This document shows, in pieces, positions 1 through 13,501 of a stretch of 64,000 nucleotides of DNA (position 1 is the first letter of the stretch; the number at the start of each line of letters is the position of its first letter). The translations under genes and the position numbers were made by a program. The notes below the pieces were generated by a model, which ran no database searches, was not told the DNA's origin, and saw only the letters and a program-made list of their open reading frames with translations. The stretch is from Patagioenas fasciata (lineage: Eukaryota; Chordata; Aves; Columbiformes; Columbidae), in contig NC_092520.1 of the NCBI RefSeq assembly GCF_037038585.1, positions 60,850,501 to 60,914,500 on the forward strand, written 5' to 3'.

Positions 1-3000
1 TTTACTTTGTCTTCAGTTATAGAAATAAACAGGACAATTACTCTTGTTTAGTGCAAAATTTGACAAACAAACTGCAAAGTCTCTATCATCAAAGACTTCT
101 TGCCCTTAGGTCAAAGTTGTGTGCTTTCTTAAGTATGTTTTTTGTAACACTTGTTCTTTTTCAGAAAGAAGAAAGAAGGTAACAACGAAGATCTTTGAGA
201 AATAGTTTATCAGACTACAAGTCTCCTGGTGTGTTGAACAAGGAAGAAATCATGGAGGTAGCTTCTGCCCCAATGGATCCTACATCCAAAATCTTCTTTG
301 TAAACAGAGCCTTTCATTTAGTACAACTGGATCATAAAGTGACAAGTTTTCCCCTAGAATTTAGCCTAAAGCCTCTTCTGGTCAGATTAACTCTGTTGTA
401 TTCAGCTGCAGACCTGGATTAACCCCTAAGAAACTCTGTATTGTTTCTCTTCATTGCATATATCCCCATGTCTCCTATTATCTCCTCTTTACATCAGACA
501 AAGCAATACAAAGTTTAATCCATTATAAGCTTTTTTTTTTTTTTTTTAGTTTTGCGTATCTGTTAAGACTTCTTTGGCAGTTGTTTCCCCTTTTGATGCA
601 AATAGCCCAACCAAATAGAAAACTTTGTCAATAGAATTTGCTAACCTGAAACACAGAGGAGGTAGATAGCAGAAGTGTCCTTCTTGCAAAAACAAAGATG
701 CCAGTGCTAAATCCGTTGTTCCTTACTGTTGTCACTGCTGTGAGCAAATTGCAAACACATACATGTATATGACACACAGTGGACTAGATCATGCTTTTCA
801 GTGAGAGCATGACTGATGTAAAGTTTTCTCAATGTATTAGTATTTCTCAGTATTTTTTAAAAGCTCTTTTAAAGCTGCTTTTAAAAACTGCAACATCAGA
901 AATAGTCTCTGATAGGACTGACAGAAGTAACTGGTCAGGAACCCTGATGCAGTTATAAATGGCTGCTGGACTAAAGAAGAGAATGGCATTACTTATGTAC
1001 ATTCCTAACTACCTGCTTACTAGGAAAAACACCTAGAAATAATACAACATGGGTCATATTTTTTTGTTTGGATAATACAGCCCTGTTCGTTTAGTGGTGG
1101 TTTATTTAACAAAGGACTTACTCCTATATCGCTGTTACTATATGATGATATAATATGACATATTAGCAAAACCAGCACTTTTTCAACAACTAGCGGAGAT
1201 CCAAGGAAGTTTCATTGGCCTCATCACATGAGTTTTGTTGAGGTCTCTACAAAGCAGTGTTCTGCATGGGGTAGGGTTAGGGTTAAACAGAGATAATCCT
1301 GTCAAGACTTTAAGATGTTTTCGGAAACTCAAACCAGGGCACAGTACAGCAGATTATCCTCTGGCCTTTCACCTCCAAAGCAAGCAGACATTGTATTGGG
1401 ACATAGCTTTTAAAGGGCATATATTAGAAGCTTCTAAACTGACTGGTATTAGCTCTATTCCTGCAAATGTTTCCTGCAACCTTTGGATGGCACTGTTGGA
1501 CACCTGGCACAAATGGACTAGATTTCCAGTCTTTCTGACACCCTCCATAACTTTGTAACATCACTTGTAGACAGGTTTATTTCTTCTGATAATTTCAAAA
1601 TGGCTTTTGTTTAACATTATTTCACTTTTACAATAAAAAGTTTTTGCATTTTCATTTTAATAAAGGAAAAATTGGAAACTATCTTATTGTCACTTTGAAG
1701 GTTTATTTTTTAGAACTGAAAATAAAATGTTTGGGAATGTGATGAGGTTGTGATTTCCATTTTTTCAAAACTCTGTTTTTGAACAAGAATATTTTGTCAG
1801 AAATTGTTAAAATATTGGTACATCTAAGTTTGTGTTTATTAATAGACTTCAGAAAGAAAAATCTTCAGAAATTTAACATAGGAAAATTCTTCTGAAGCCC
1901 AAAAAGCAAGATTGTAATGTCTCCTGTTCTTGCCATTTGAAGTTCTATATATTGTCATACTATTTCTAAACCACTTACGAAAGCTCTGGAATTCAATAAA
2001 TAGATGACACAGAAGTGTGAACACACAACTTACATACAGAGGGTAGGATGAAAGGAGAAAAAAATTACATGTTTTCTACCAGACTTGAGAATTCTGTCTT
2101 GATTATTCCTCCAGCATAGTGTTCTCTCTCAACCAATACTGTTCAGGGATATCAGAAGACCTTGGGGTCTTCAACAGGAGTTTTAAAATAAGAAGTCTAG
2201 CCATGAAACTTATTTCTGCCTGAGATCTGGAAAAATCATCTTTCCTGAATGTCAATTAAGGACACATCCAGAAAACAGGACAGTGATAAGATGAGGTTGT
2301 TTTCACTGACAGTGTGATGGAGAACAATAAGATGAAGGTAGGTCAGTAGGGAAAGGTAAAATTGTACAAGCTTTTCATAGTGCATTGTAACAGTGTTAGT
2401 TTGGTGTAGTGGGAAGCAGAAAACCATGTCACACTTCCAAGGATATGGGTGTGCTACTCAGTTGATGAACTTATCTCAGTTTGCATGAGCTGAGTCAAGA
2501 AATATCGTAGGGAGCTCATGGTAGTGCAGACACCGAGGTGTGACTTGATGGTGGCTTGGGCTGCAAATGGCAGGGTGAAAGAAAGCATTATAGAGATGCT
2601 GAGAAAAAGTACGGGTAGTTAGATTTGGATACCATATGTAATCCTTTCAGATGTGACGTTCTCATAACAAAGTGTGAAAATTCTCTCCTTACTTGAAAGA
2701 GATTTTTTGTTCGGCAAGCAGCTCTCCTGTGTTTCTCATGCTAGCAACAAAGGAATTAAATAACCATGTAAATTTATGAAGCTGCCTCAAAGGAATGTCT
2801 CTGCACTGTAGCTTGTACATCCTTACTGAAATTGTAGTACTCCTATATGTTACTTTTTTTCGAACAGTTGTGCTAATCAGCTTGATAATAGGGTTTTCCT
2901 GAACTGTGTTGAAGACAATATCAATGTAGCTATCAAAAGTTAATATGTTAAAAATCAATAAAAAGACATTTATGAAAAAAAAATCAAAGGCTGTCAGATG

Positions 3001-3407
3001 CAACTCTACTCTGCCTCAAGAAATTCCTAACCCTTGGGTCACTAGAAATTGGGATGAAATGCTAGGGTAACAACTGTATTATCCGAACCACAATATTATC
3101 TACTAGTGGTCACTAGTGGAGACAGAATACTTATGTTAATTAAGCCTTCGATATGATCCAGTTTGGCTGTTCTTATTTTCTTACTCAAAAAACATGGCAT
3201 TAAATAAATGTTATAATTCATCCAACATCCACAGGCCTAAAAAGACCTTTTATGGAAATGAGGCTTCCTATCACTGAGTCAGTTACCTGAAAATTGAATT
3301 CACATGTACATGACTCAGATAAAAGGTATGAAAAAGTGTAGGAAGTGTATGTCCATCCTCCCAAATGAATCAATGCTGTCTGGAAGTTTCCTCTGAGACA
3401 CTGGGGT
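1..3407. other. Unassigned AT-rich non-coding DNA
   Basis: No repeat family or gene is recognised here. Open frames are short (at most 107 codons, at 1235-1558 on the plus strand), begin at arbitrary points and resemble no protein family I know. The stretch holds a 17-base T run at 531-547 and a short telomere-like TAGGGTTAGGGTTA at 1272-1285. It reads as intron or intergenic DNA. Confidence 0.6.
531..547. repeat. Poly(T) run
   Basis: There are 17 consecutive T bases followed by 'agttttgcg'. No LINE or SINE body is recognisable next to it, so it is called as a simple homopolymer and not as the tail of a retroposed copy. Confidence 0.8.
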
Positions 3408-4365
3408 ATCATAGGATCATAGATTGGTTTGGGTTGAAAGGGATCTTAAAGATCATCTAGTTCCAACACCCCTGACATGGGCAGGGACATCTTGCACTAG
3501 ACCAGGTTGCTCAAAGCCCCAGCCAATCTGACCTCGAACACTTCCAGGGAAAGGACATCCACAGCTTCTCTGGGCAGCCTGTTCCAGTGCCCTACCACCC
3601 TCATCGTGAATAATTTCTTCCTTATATCTAATCTAAATCTACCCTCTTTCAGTTTAAAGACACTACCGTTTGTCCTATCACTACATGCCCTTGTAAAAAG
3701 TCCATTTCCAGCTTTCTTTTAGGCCCCCTTTAGGTGCTGGAAGACTGCTATAAGGTCTCCTTGGAGCCTCCTCTTCTCCAGGCTGAACAACTCCAATTAT
3801 CTCAGTCTGTCTTCACAGGACAGTTGCTCCAGCTCTCTCATCATCTTTGCAGCCCTTCTCTAGACTCTCTCCAACAGGTCCATGTCCACCTTATGCTGGG
3901 GGTCCTCAAGCTGAGCACAGTAGTCCAGGTGGGGTCTCACAAGAGCAAAGAGGGAGAATCACCTCCCTTGACCTGTTGGTCATGCTCAGGATACAGTTGG
4001 CTTTCTGGGCTGGAAGCACACATTGCTGGGTCATGTTTAGCTTCTCATCAACCAACACCTCAAGTCCTTCTCCTCAGGGCTGCTCTCAATCCATTCTCTG
4101 CCCAGCCCGTATTTGTGCTTGGGATTGCCCCAACCCAGGTACAGGACATTTCACTCGGCCATGTTGAACTTCAGGAGGTTCACATAGGCTCACCTCTCAA
4201 GCCTGTCCAAGTCCCTCTGCATGTCATCCCTTCCCTCCAGCAGGCTGACCACATCACACAGCTCGGTGTTGTTGGCAGACTTGCTGAGGGTGGAGTCAAT
4301 CCCACTGACCATGTCACAGACAAAGATGTTAAACAGCACCAGTCCCGATACTGACTCCTGAGTAC
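3408..4365 (-). mobile_element. CR1 LINE fragment, 3' half, minus strand
   Basis: The plus strand opens with two degenerate copies of the reversed CR1 terminal octamer (atcatagg, atcataga), then the typical reversed CR1 3'-end text such as 'agatcatctagttccaac', 'ctgggcagcctgttccagtg' and 'ctcttctccaggctgaacaa'. Read on the minus strand it runs from the end of the reverse-transcriptase domain through the ORF2 C-terminus to the 3' terminus, so it is 5'-truncated, as is usual for CR1. About 950 bp are kept of a roughly 4.5-kb element. Known for the family: CR1 is the dominant LINE of birds and ends in octamer repeats instead of poly(A). The copy is clearly old and cannot mobilise itself. Confidence 0.92.
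4190..4354 (-). pseudogene. CR1 ORF2 remnant: end of reverse transcriptase
   Basis: The minus-strand frame keeps the family's block around 'LVLFNIF', then 'SGIDSTLSKSANNTELC' and a helix ending 'QRDLDRLER'. In active CR1 enzymes the middle block carries the catalytic FADD box. Here that position (4268-4279) reads SANN, so both catalytic aspartates are replaced by asparagine. With the 5' truncation this makes the remnant non-functional. The frame continues upstream into non-CR1 flank to 4411, which shows the true element edge lies near 4365. Confidence 0.85.
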
Positions 4366-7300
4366 TCTGTTTCCACTGAAATATCTGCTGAAAGAGGAAC
4401 AACTTTAACAAAATATTGACTGAAATCCTATTTTAAACACATACCTTGTGAATGCCTTTGAAGATTCTTTGGAAAAGTGTGAAAATCAACTGTAATAGTT
4501 GCTATACTAAAAAGTCGTATAGAAGTACTGATGATTTTTCTTTTTAATCTCATTAAAATATGGAACATATTGCTCATATTGATGGAGTAGTTCCCAGTGA
4601 AGGTTCTTTTATGAAAAGAAGATGTTTCTCTTAATGGCATTTAAGACTATACAGTTTCCAGCGATAATCCTCTAAACAGTTCAAGATGTGTCTATAAAAT
4701 AGAAGTTAATCGCCAAGTTGATTGTTCTTATATTTCAATTGTATTCCTATCTGTGTGTAGTTTTCTTTAGCCCTTTGTAAATTTTCTAATTTATTATATG
4801 TGAAAGTGGTAGAAACAATATACTTGATTTTATCTACCATTTTCCTTGCCTTCCACCCTCTTCCTTCTCCTTCGCCCAGAAAGGTGTCCCCAGAAAGCAA
4901 GCTACTGTTGTCTTTGTACCATCATTAACTACACTCATAATCAGATGAAAAATAATGTCTTTCAGGAAGAAGGGTAGGTGCTTCCACCCAAGAAACAAAT
5001 AACTTTCATGACATAAAAAAGACTGGAAAGCAGATCTCATCATTTAGTGGTTTGACAGACGTAGCAAGGAGTTGTTCTTTGTACACGTGTGACTGCTGGA
5101 CGTATTATATCCAGGACATTAATCTGTAGCATGCACTTCTGATCTTTGCACTAGTTACTGCTTAGCAGATTTACAGAAAACATAAATAGCAGGCCCTAGA
5201 TAAACATGAAAGGTGTCTTATTCAATCCAGTAATGGACATTAAAGGAAGAAGAATTTGACATCTCTCATCCAGTTGGTGACAAAAGAGAAATCACAGGGT
5301 CACTGAGAGAATAGCAAATGTGAATTGTTTTAGTTTTACAAAAAGACTTGCTGCCTGTGCCAGTCTCTTGATTTCTATTTTGAAATACTTAAAGCTCATC
5401 TACATTGCAAATCTCACAATAGATGAGAAAAAGACCCAGTATTTTGGGTAGCAGAAATGATTCACACAGAGGAGATTACCCTTGATTGTGAAAATCAGAC
5501 AGCAACATGTTTCCTCTCTGTAAATCAGTACAGAAGTATAAAATCATATGAACATCAGAACATCACACTATTATCCCATATTGCAGTGAAATGGGTCACA
5601 TATAGGATTTTCAGATGTGTTCGTTGAGGCAAAGTCTATGTATCTGTAGCTACATGGGTCCAGGGAAGGAATGAGGACATAACCATCTTTATGTAAACCA
5701 TAGATCAATAAATTCCATGCATTAGTGAAGGTGTACAATTGTAAATAGTACTATGAAGTGATAAAAGTTGTCTGATAACATAAGCAAAACACTAAACTTT
5801 CACTTTACAGCCATTTTTGAGAAGAAAATTCCTTTAATGAGAGGACGGCACACACAAGTTTTATATCACTATCATTACTGAGAACACATCTTTATACTGC
5901 TAGAGTTAGAACTTTAAAACCCCTAGAATGATTCTAATGTGCATGCAGATACTCATCTATTATGTTGTACTTTCATTATTCTATGAGGATTTTGCTTGGA
6001 GTACAGACCTGTTGGGTTTTGTGGTTCCCTGTGAATGGCCCAGAGCTAAGCCAGGATGTAAGCGGAATTTAGCCTTGAGGAAGTCAGACTCGTGGGACAG
6101 TGTAACACAGGCTGTTGTCAGTCTAAATATTTCCGTATTGGTGTAGATTGTTGAAAGTGAAAGGAGGAAAACTCTTGTAAAGGAAGATATTTCTTAAGAT
6201 GCATTTTGTATTGTCAAATCTTTAACTTGGGGTACCAGCCCTGCACTTTTAGAATTTCTTTCATATTGAGTTTTGCCTTTCTTCCTCTTTCTTTGTCCAA
6301 GGAACAAAACCCGTCTTGGTGCCTGCTCAAAGGAAGTGCTGTTATGCATCTTACCTGAAGTTTACTTATCTCCTCCAACCCAGCCTTATTTTCATAGCAC
6401 ACCTCAACAGATCAGATTATGTTGTCATTTTCTACTGGTTCATTCCTTTCGCTTTAGAAGTGATGTGGCCTAGATGGAAGCTTTGCAGTGAATTCTTCGT
6501 TACTCCCTTTATTACATGACTGTTTCTTTGAGAGTGACTCTTATCACCATATGTATCTGTCTCTGACCATATGCTACAGAGACAGAGAGTGTTGATGATT
6601 GCATAGAGGACAAGGGTGACTGGGAAAGTGAAAAAAACAGATTTCACAGGCAGGGAATGAAAGAATGGAAGGGGAAAGGAAGCCATTCAGAAAAAGCAAA
6701 AGAAGAAAATGTGGAGAGTCTAAAATTGGAGAGTGAAAAAAGCTGGTCTATCTCTGCTCAATCTCCTTGCAGCACTGTGTAAATTTCCCTCGAGCCTCTG
6801 AATAAAACCTGACAGATCTGTATATCTGCCAAGACAGATGGAAATTATCTGATACAGAATTATTTTAAAAAAATAAAGAGAAAGTTTTAAAAAATGTAAG
6901 TAACATGCAAAAATAATTGCATAGATAACCATGAATGCTATCAGTTTAGTTCCTAAGCCTGAAAAGGACAGTGCATTTGCATATCAATGCACACCATGAA
7001 TAAAGCCTTTGACATTTATGGAACTAATAGTAAGCATGCAGACCCCTTCTTTGCAGGGTCATGGTCTTACACTGTAGACAGAATAGAGATCAATCTTGCA
7101 AAACCATAAGCTGGTTTTGATTCTACTCTCATTTCAGTAGAACATCCAAAATATGAGATGTTGTAGAAAATTCAGCTTCAGTGTTTATTTGGCTTTATGA
7201 ATTCTAGCAGTAATTATTTTTGATCAGCAGGATACACATCTAGAAATCACATGCACAGAATCAGTGTATTTCAGAAGAACTCATACATTTTTCCAGGTGT

Positions 7301-9890
7301 AACAGCAATTCTACAGGATGCTTACACAAGGTTGTGAAGATGAATTAGTGTCATGTGTGTTAGCTGTCACACAGAATACTTCACTTCTGATGGTTTGGTT
7401 ATTGGGCTGGGTTGGATGCTCAGCCTCTTTACAAATTGTTTTCCCCTTCTCTGGATAAATGCTGTAATCACAAAGACAATATACAGAAGGCACCACAACT
7501 GTATGAACTCAATGCCATATGAATTACTATAAAACTATACTACATTGTAAGGTTACTTTGTAGGTAGGTGCCTTTCTGTACATCCCTGATTTACAGCACA
7601 GTTCAGGCATTTTGTTCCTCTCTCTTTACCAGGCCACTTTGTTTCCAATCATATTTAGGAGTATTAGGAACTAGAATTAAGAAGTATATTTTAATTGTAA
7701 CTCAGCATATCAGGAGTGCATTTGGATGAAGGTGTTTGATTTAGTCTATGAGATGGGACTTGAGAAGGTTTTAGCTGGACTGATTACTACCCTGTATGGC
7801 TTTGGAAGTTTCTTATATCAGGTAGATTAGTAGAGACTCCTGTCTCCTGAAAGCAGTCACATAGATCTTAGTATGATGCATTTTCCAATGGACATGTATG
7901 TTCCAATTAAGGCTGGATTGTGAAAACACATTTGCATTAGCAAGGAGTAGGTTGCTGTAGCCATGAACACCGTCTGGGCAAGGCTTATAGAGAGAGGTAA
8001 TATCTTCTATTATATAAAATAGTGTAACTGGAAAAATTAGGCAAGTTTTCAGGCAAAAGCCTTCTTTGGATTTAAACACCTTAAAAAAATGACATAGATA
8101 AGTACAGAATTTTATTCAACATATTTCCCGTGTATGTTTAATGCATTTATTGTATTTACAATATGTATATTTAACTCCACTCATATACTTGGTCCTACCT
8201 GAAGGGAGAAAAATAAGGCAAATTTTGGTCAGTTTTATTCACTGAAATATTAGCTAAATGAAAGGAAGTGCAGCAACATGGTTAGTAGTGTCAAGCAAAA
8301 GAACTGCTTCTCTTTGTATCCATTATTAGAGGAGATAATTTGAGGGTAAAGTGCCAGCAATTCTAAGGTGAGTACTTATTAAGCCATGGCTCAGCAAAGC
8401 ACTAATAACATATGCAAGCTTGCTAAATACTACCTTCACAGTAACATCCATTTCTTCTGTGATTTAAACAGAGAATTGTACAGGCATGAGACTAACAATA
8501 TTCTGCAATGTTCAAATTTCTTGGATGTGTTTGAGTGGTGTAAGAGTATTGGGAGGTTTTATTTAATTATAGTTTTCAATAATGTTGGTGATTTTAAATT
8601 ATTAGTTGTCATGCACAACCATACCATAAAAACTGACCAATAGAATCAGGTAGAAAAGGACATAGTTACTACATTCTTTCAGAGATCTCAAGAGCTTTTC
8701 AAATTCGTCATGGGTGAGTCTACTCTATTTTGAAATTTATTTTATACGCTGATTTTGAAAAGTCCTTGAGTTCCTTTGGCCAGCAAAAGTGAAAATTAGA
8801 TTAAGAAGAGTTATGAATGTATTTTTCATTTAAAGTAATTCTATATAATAAATAAGAGATCCACATTTTTTTAATAAATCTTAATGTTTCTATGGAGATT
8901 TTTTTCTTTACTCAGTACTGTATTGATAGGGATGAAAAATGAGCCCCTTTGTCCATAAAAACTTACTTAGATTATATATTCTTAGACTATATTTAATATA
9001 TTCTTATAAAAGAATAACAGCTACTCTCAAATTCTTTAGCTAAACTTAACTGGTCCTTTAAGGGCATCAAATCTGACATGTGAGCTTCCACAGAGAGAGG
9101 GAAGTTTGTGCCTACAGAGAGCTGCAAGTCCTGGTTGGGTATAGCTCCTTCACCATATGGACAGGGGACCCATTTTTCACATCAGGGCATTAAAATCATG
9201 TGACTTTTATAGCTGCTGACTATATGAAACCCCCCCACTGAGTACAATGTCTCAAGCCCTTCAAGAGCCCAACCTAAAGCCTAGAGAAGTCAAAGCATTC
9301 TACTAATTTCAGAAAGATTTGGCTTACCCTTAATTAGCGCAAGCGTATCCATTCACAACTGAGTATTGTAGGCTGGAAACATGTTCTTTTTACATTAACA
9401 AATTCAAGTAACACTTAAAATGAGGATCAAGATGCCTTTTTTTTTTTCCTCTCCTTTCTGAATGCAGCAGAAATCTTGAATCCTTGCTAGCCTACTGAAT
9501 AAGTTATCTCATTCTTTATATTTTGACCATCACTTTTTCATGTTCACTTTTTTCTTCCTAGGACTTTTATTATCTATTTTGCAGATTAATATTATTTATT
9601 CCTCTCATGCCCATCTGTCCACCCATCTGCTTATTTTAGCTACATTTCCTTTCACCCTGTTGGCTACTGTGTATCTTCACCACACCCCAGGCATGTATCC
9701 TTCAACAAGATTTATAATGTGAATCATTGTGAATACCTTCAAAATAATGGTATAAGAAAATTGGATTCCTACCTTTTGATGAGTAACACAAAATTATTTA
9801 TAAGGTTAAAAATGAACACAGTAGCCCTAAGAGAGGTTTGTGGCAGGATTTCAAATAATAAAAACAAAAGGTTATATCTAGAAGCTTAAG
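4366..9890. other. Unassigned AT-rich non-coding DNA
   Basis: Unique-looking AT-rich sequence with only short frames (at most 88 codons) in scattered phases and no recognisable protein. A 38-nt segment at 8330-8367 is bounded by an acceptor-like tract ending 'cattattag' and the strong donor-like AAG|GTGAGTAC, but every frame through it has a stop. No repeat family is identified. Confidence 0.55.
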
Positions 9891-10830
9891 TACCAACCAA
9901 AGGTGTTCTAAGTGGTGTGCTCAAAGTGTGTCCTCCTCCTCAGGCAGTGGAAGGAAAGGGAGACTGCACATCTGGGCCAGATGGGGCCTTTAGGTTCCAT
10001 ACCACACACCTCTTCTGCCTGAAAGGGTGACCAGGAGCTGGGGATATGCTGGATTACGGTAAGGGGGTGCGCGAGTGTAAGTGTGGCAGCTTTCTGTGTG
10101 ACCTGTGTTAATAGGCTCTGCAGGCAGATTTTCAAGAGACAAAAAAATAACTGAAGAACATTTTCCCGCTGTAAGATCTTATCGCGTATGCACAGCGGCA
10201 GAGGTTGACATTAAAACCAGGGAAATGAGAGTGGAAGAGAGTGTCACCTGATCTTTGCTTGTGTTAACTTAGTGGAACCATGAAGGAGATCCATAACAAT
10301 ACTTCTGTTGCTTGGAGAGTTCCTTGAGGAGTGTTTTCTGGCATGGTACCTGCCTTAGGAAAAGCTGTGAGGGTGGAAGGCTCCATCAGCAGCAGGGAGA
10401 GAGCTGCCCTCCTTAGTTCCCCATGCTCCAATTTAGCTTGGCTTAATTTTTTTGAGCTTTTTTGACAGCCTCACTGGGACAACAACATCCAGTTTTCTGG
10501 TGCTGAGGAACCTTACATGGTCCCTTATTCCAGGACACAGTAGAAAGGGCTGGCCAGGATGTGAGCCTGGCACAAAGCCATGAAGAGCTGTTTGTGGATG
10601 GACAGCTGTCTGTGGAGTGAGGAGGAAAAGCCATGCTGGAGCTCAGATGATGAGATTTTTACTTCATACACCTGGTGCTGTCTTGTCTCTACCCATGGCA
10701 CATTGGTGTGTCAAGTTATTCTGTCTGCTGGGGTGACAGTGAAGGAGGCTGGGGTCTGGTCTCCAGGCTTCTCTTTAAGGACCATGCTCCATCCCATATC
10801 TCTAGCTCAGGAGTGACGCAGTTTTTACTT
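9890..10830. other. GC-richer block of unknown origin
   Basis: This block is visibly richer in G and C than its flanks and carries several CpGs, for example 'gggggtgcgcgag' near 10063 and 'ttatcgcgtatg' near 10180. Frames on both strands reach only 60-78 codons and I recognise none. An inverted repeat CCGCTGT...ACAGCGG (10166-10172 and 10192-10198, 19-base loop) sits inside. It could be a decayed LTR, a conserved non-coding region or an old pseudogene. The sequence alone does not decide. Confidence 0.35.
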
Positions 10831-13448
10831 TCATGCTTCTTATGGCAGTCTACAGTTTTGCACCAGTAACCAGAAGGTACTGATGTTGATAGAAAGTTAA
10901 TTATATTGATGGTACACAGATGATCTGTGTTGTAGATAAAAGTGATTTTTTCTCTCTCCCAAATAAAAAGTATGTACTTTCTTTTATATAAGGGTAGCTG
11001 TTTCTTTTTCCACAATTGCTGATAGAACTTTGTTTGTTTTTCTTTCTAATTTATATTTAAAATATATTACTCAATAAAGCAGTTTAAGTTACAGTATTGA
11101 TCTCTATCAGTGAGCAAAAAGCAGTCATATCTCCTTAAGGTATAAAGAAATCTCGGGTTTGTCTTATTAGCAGGCAGTCTGTCTGTGTTTAAATACTTCA
11201 AACAGACTTTAAATTCATAAGCATGACTCCAAAAATAGAATGACAATACATCCATTTTATGTGCTGAAAAAAATGGAAATTAACTTAAAACAACCAAAAT
11301 CTCTTCTAAGAAGAAATCGTCAATTACTAAGCAGTAGGGGTTGTGTGTATAACAGTATGTGATGTAATTACCTTGTATTTTAAAAACTGCAGTTACTTTC
11401 ACAAAGATGATCTTGTTTCCTCCCTTTAGTAAAAATGTTCTCTTATTAAAGTTTATTGACCTCACTTGTGTTAAATCACCACAATCTCCCTTGCCTAAGT
11501 CATAGTCTCATTTAGTAACCATTACATGTTCTTTTTTCACACAATTGAAAGTGCTTATAATCTATTTTGGAATAGGCTTCTGTCCAGAAATATGTTTTAC
11601 TTTATTATTTTCTGCTCTCTCTAGGGATGCCTTCACAAAATGGTAAAGCCCAAAGACTTCCTGAAGGCTAATCCTTTTCTGGGTCATATGATTCTTTTCA
11701 GATTCCATCTTGAGAGAGTTTTCTTATAACAATAGGTTCTGCTGTCTGCGAACTGGAGAAAATCCTGTTGCTTTAGTGCTAACAATGAGTGGAATTTTAG
11801 TGCAGGAGGAGTGTTTGCTTAATACAATAGAAGTTGGTACAGGCTGGACTCACAAGTGTCAAGTAAACAGTGTGGGAAAATCTATACTACTGCAACTGAG
11901 TCAACAAGGTGCTGAACGCATAAATGTGACTGAACTGTAACTGCAATAACTATCTGGTTGACTTCATCTTTTCCTCAAGGATAGGACTTGACATATATCT
12001 TATTGAGAAAGGGTTAACAAGTAAACAGGCTGCTAACAGGGATAGGATGAACAAAGCAAGCATTCAGTCATGTGTTAGAAACAGCACACAATGTGCAATC
12101 AGAACAACTGTGTTTCAGAAGTCTGATTTACTAACCAAATAGGACTGAAGATGACTGAATTCTATGATTCAATGACGGTTTAGCCTCTGTCATAATTGCA
12201 TAAATTCACCCAGAAATGTAAACTAAACAGTGCCTAGGTCACAAATATGAGTGGGGTTTTTTTGTGGTTTGTTTGGTCTTTTTTTTTTTTTTTTAATGCT
12301 AACAAGTTGTAAATTGATATCAATTCAGATGAGACAGACAAATTTAAATTCACTTGGCAGTAACAGAAACCTCAGTGTCCTATTCCTGTCTGAAGTGAGA
12401 ACACAGGTTGACTGAACTCTTACCAGAGGCAAGACAACTGAGAAAACATACATTTATATTCAATACAGCAAATAAATAAAGTGATATAAATTTATCTGAG
12501 TCAGAAACTACCATTCCACCTAGCCTATTCCCTCATTTACAATGCAGAAGTAGGTTTTGTATAGTTTTAAGTTAGGAAGATTTCTAAAAAAAAAAAATCT
12601 TTTATCATATATTTGACTTTTCAGAAGTAGGAAGTCTTCCAGGTATTTTGTCCATACTTTTATTTTCCGATTTGTATTCCTTTACTCTGATTTGCAGCCT
12701 TATTTGTATTTAAAGATTTATTTGTATTCAGGTTGTGCCTATAATTTCCACACATACCTAAGACTCCATTCAGCTAGCACTGCCATGAATGTCCTGTCTT
12801 AAGAATAAAGATAAAAAGGCAGATTAGTGTCTTTCAAACTTCTTCAGATCAGACACTGAGCTAGAGAGACGTGGCACATCTGCATATTTGCCCGATACAA
12901 GAAGCACTCCTTACAATGCTACAACTTCTCTTCGCTGGAATCACCAATGAGATGCTTCAGCATCACTGTTGTTGATTTAACCACTAAACTCAGAACTTTT
13001 ATGAGAGCTAGGCCGCTAAATTTGCTTTTGCATCGTATAAAAATGTCTGCAGACTCCAGTACTTCCATAGGTAGTGGTGTATGTCTACGCAAAACCAGTT
13101 CAGGGTTAGAAAACTCTTGCTAGCTCATGAGAGCTACCACTGGGGTAGGAGTTCCTGTGACTCACAGTCATCTCAGCCTAGGTAATTGATGCAATGAAGT
13201 CACTGCCATTTTTCTTAAAGCCAGGCAAGCATCCCCAATCAGTTTCATTACCAGCACTATGCCACATACCAGACTTGACTTACATGTACATAGTGCTGCT
13301 TTGTCCCATGCATACCTGCTCTAAATGCAGAACTGATGCAATTTTCTGCAACCAATTCACATATATTTACAGTGTTCCTTTTTTAAAAATTCATTTTCTG
13401 CAGGCACAAGTGTATATTTATCTATTATATCTATGTTGATACCTATAT
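10831..13448. other. Unassigned non-coding DNA
   Basis: No gene or repeat family is recognised. It contains a 16-base T run at 12279-12294. The 76-codon plus-strand frame at 11710-11940 has no recognisable motif. Confidence 0.55.
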
Positions 13449-13449
13449 C

Positions 13450-13500
<51 letters not shown>

Positions 13501-13501
13501 C
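13449..13501. repeat. (TCTA)n tetranucleotide microsatellite
   Basis: About 12.5 uninterrupted copies of TCTA, directly followed by AT-rich sequence. A perfect run of this length is normally length-polymorphic between individuals. Confidence 0.97.

Noticed and set aside
164-177. Possible 14-nt microexon between 'ttctttttcag' and 'gtaacaac'
   Set aside because: Both splice sites are plausible, but such short matches occur often by chance, and nothing else supports an exon here.
1272-1285. Telomere-like TAGGGTTAGGGTTA
   Set aside because: Only about two repeat units, well within chance. Not an interstitial telomere array.
3734-4354. 206-codon plus-strand open frame, the second longest in the window
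   Set aside because: It is the antisense of a CR1 ORF2 remnant. GC-rich CR1 sequence often leaves long antisense frames.
8330-8367. 38-nt exon-like segment with donor AAG|GTGAGTAC
   Set aside because: It has stops in every phase and is very short, with no supporting neighbour. Kept only as a note.
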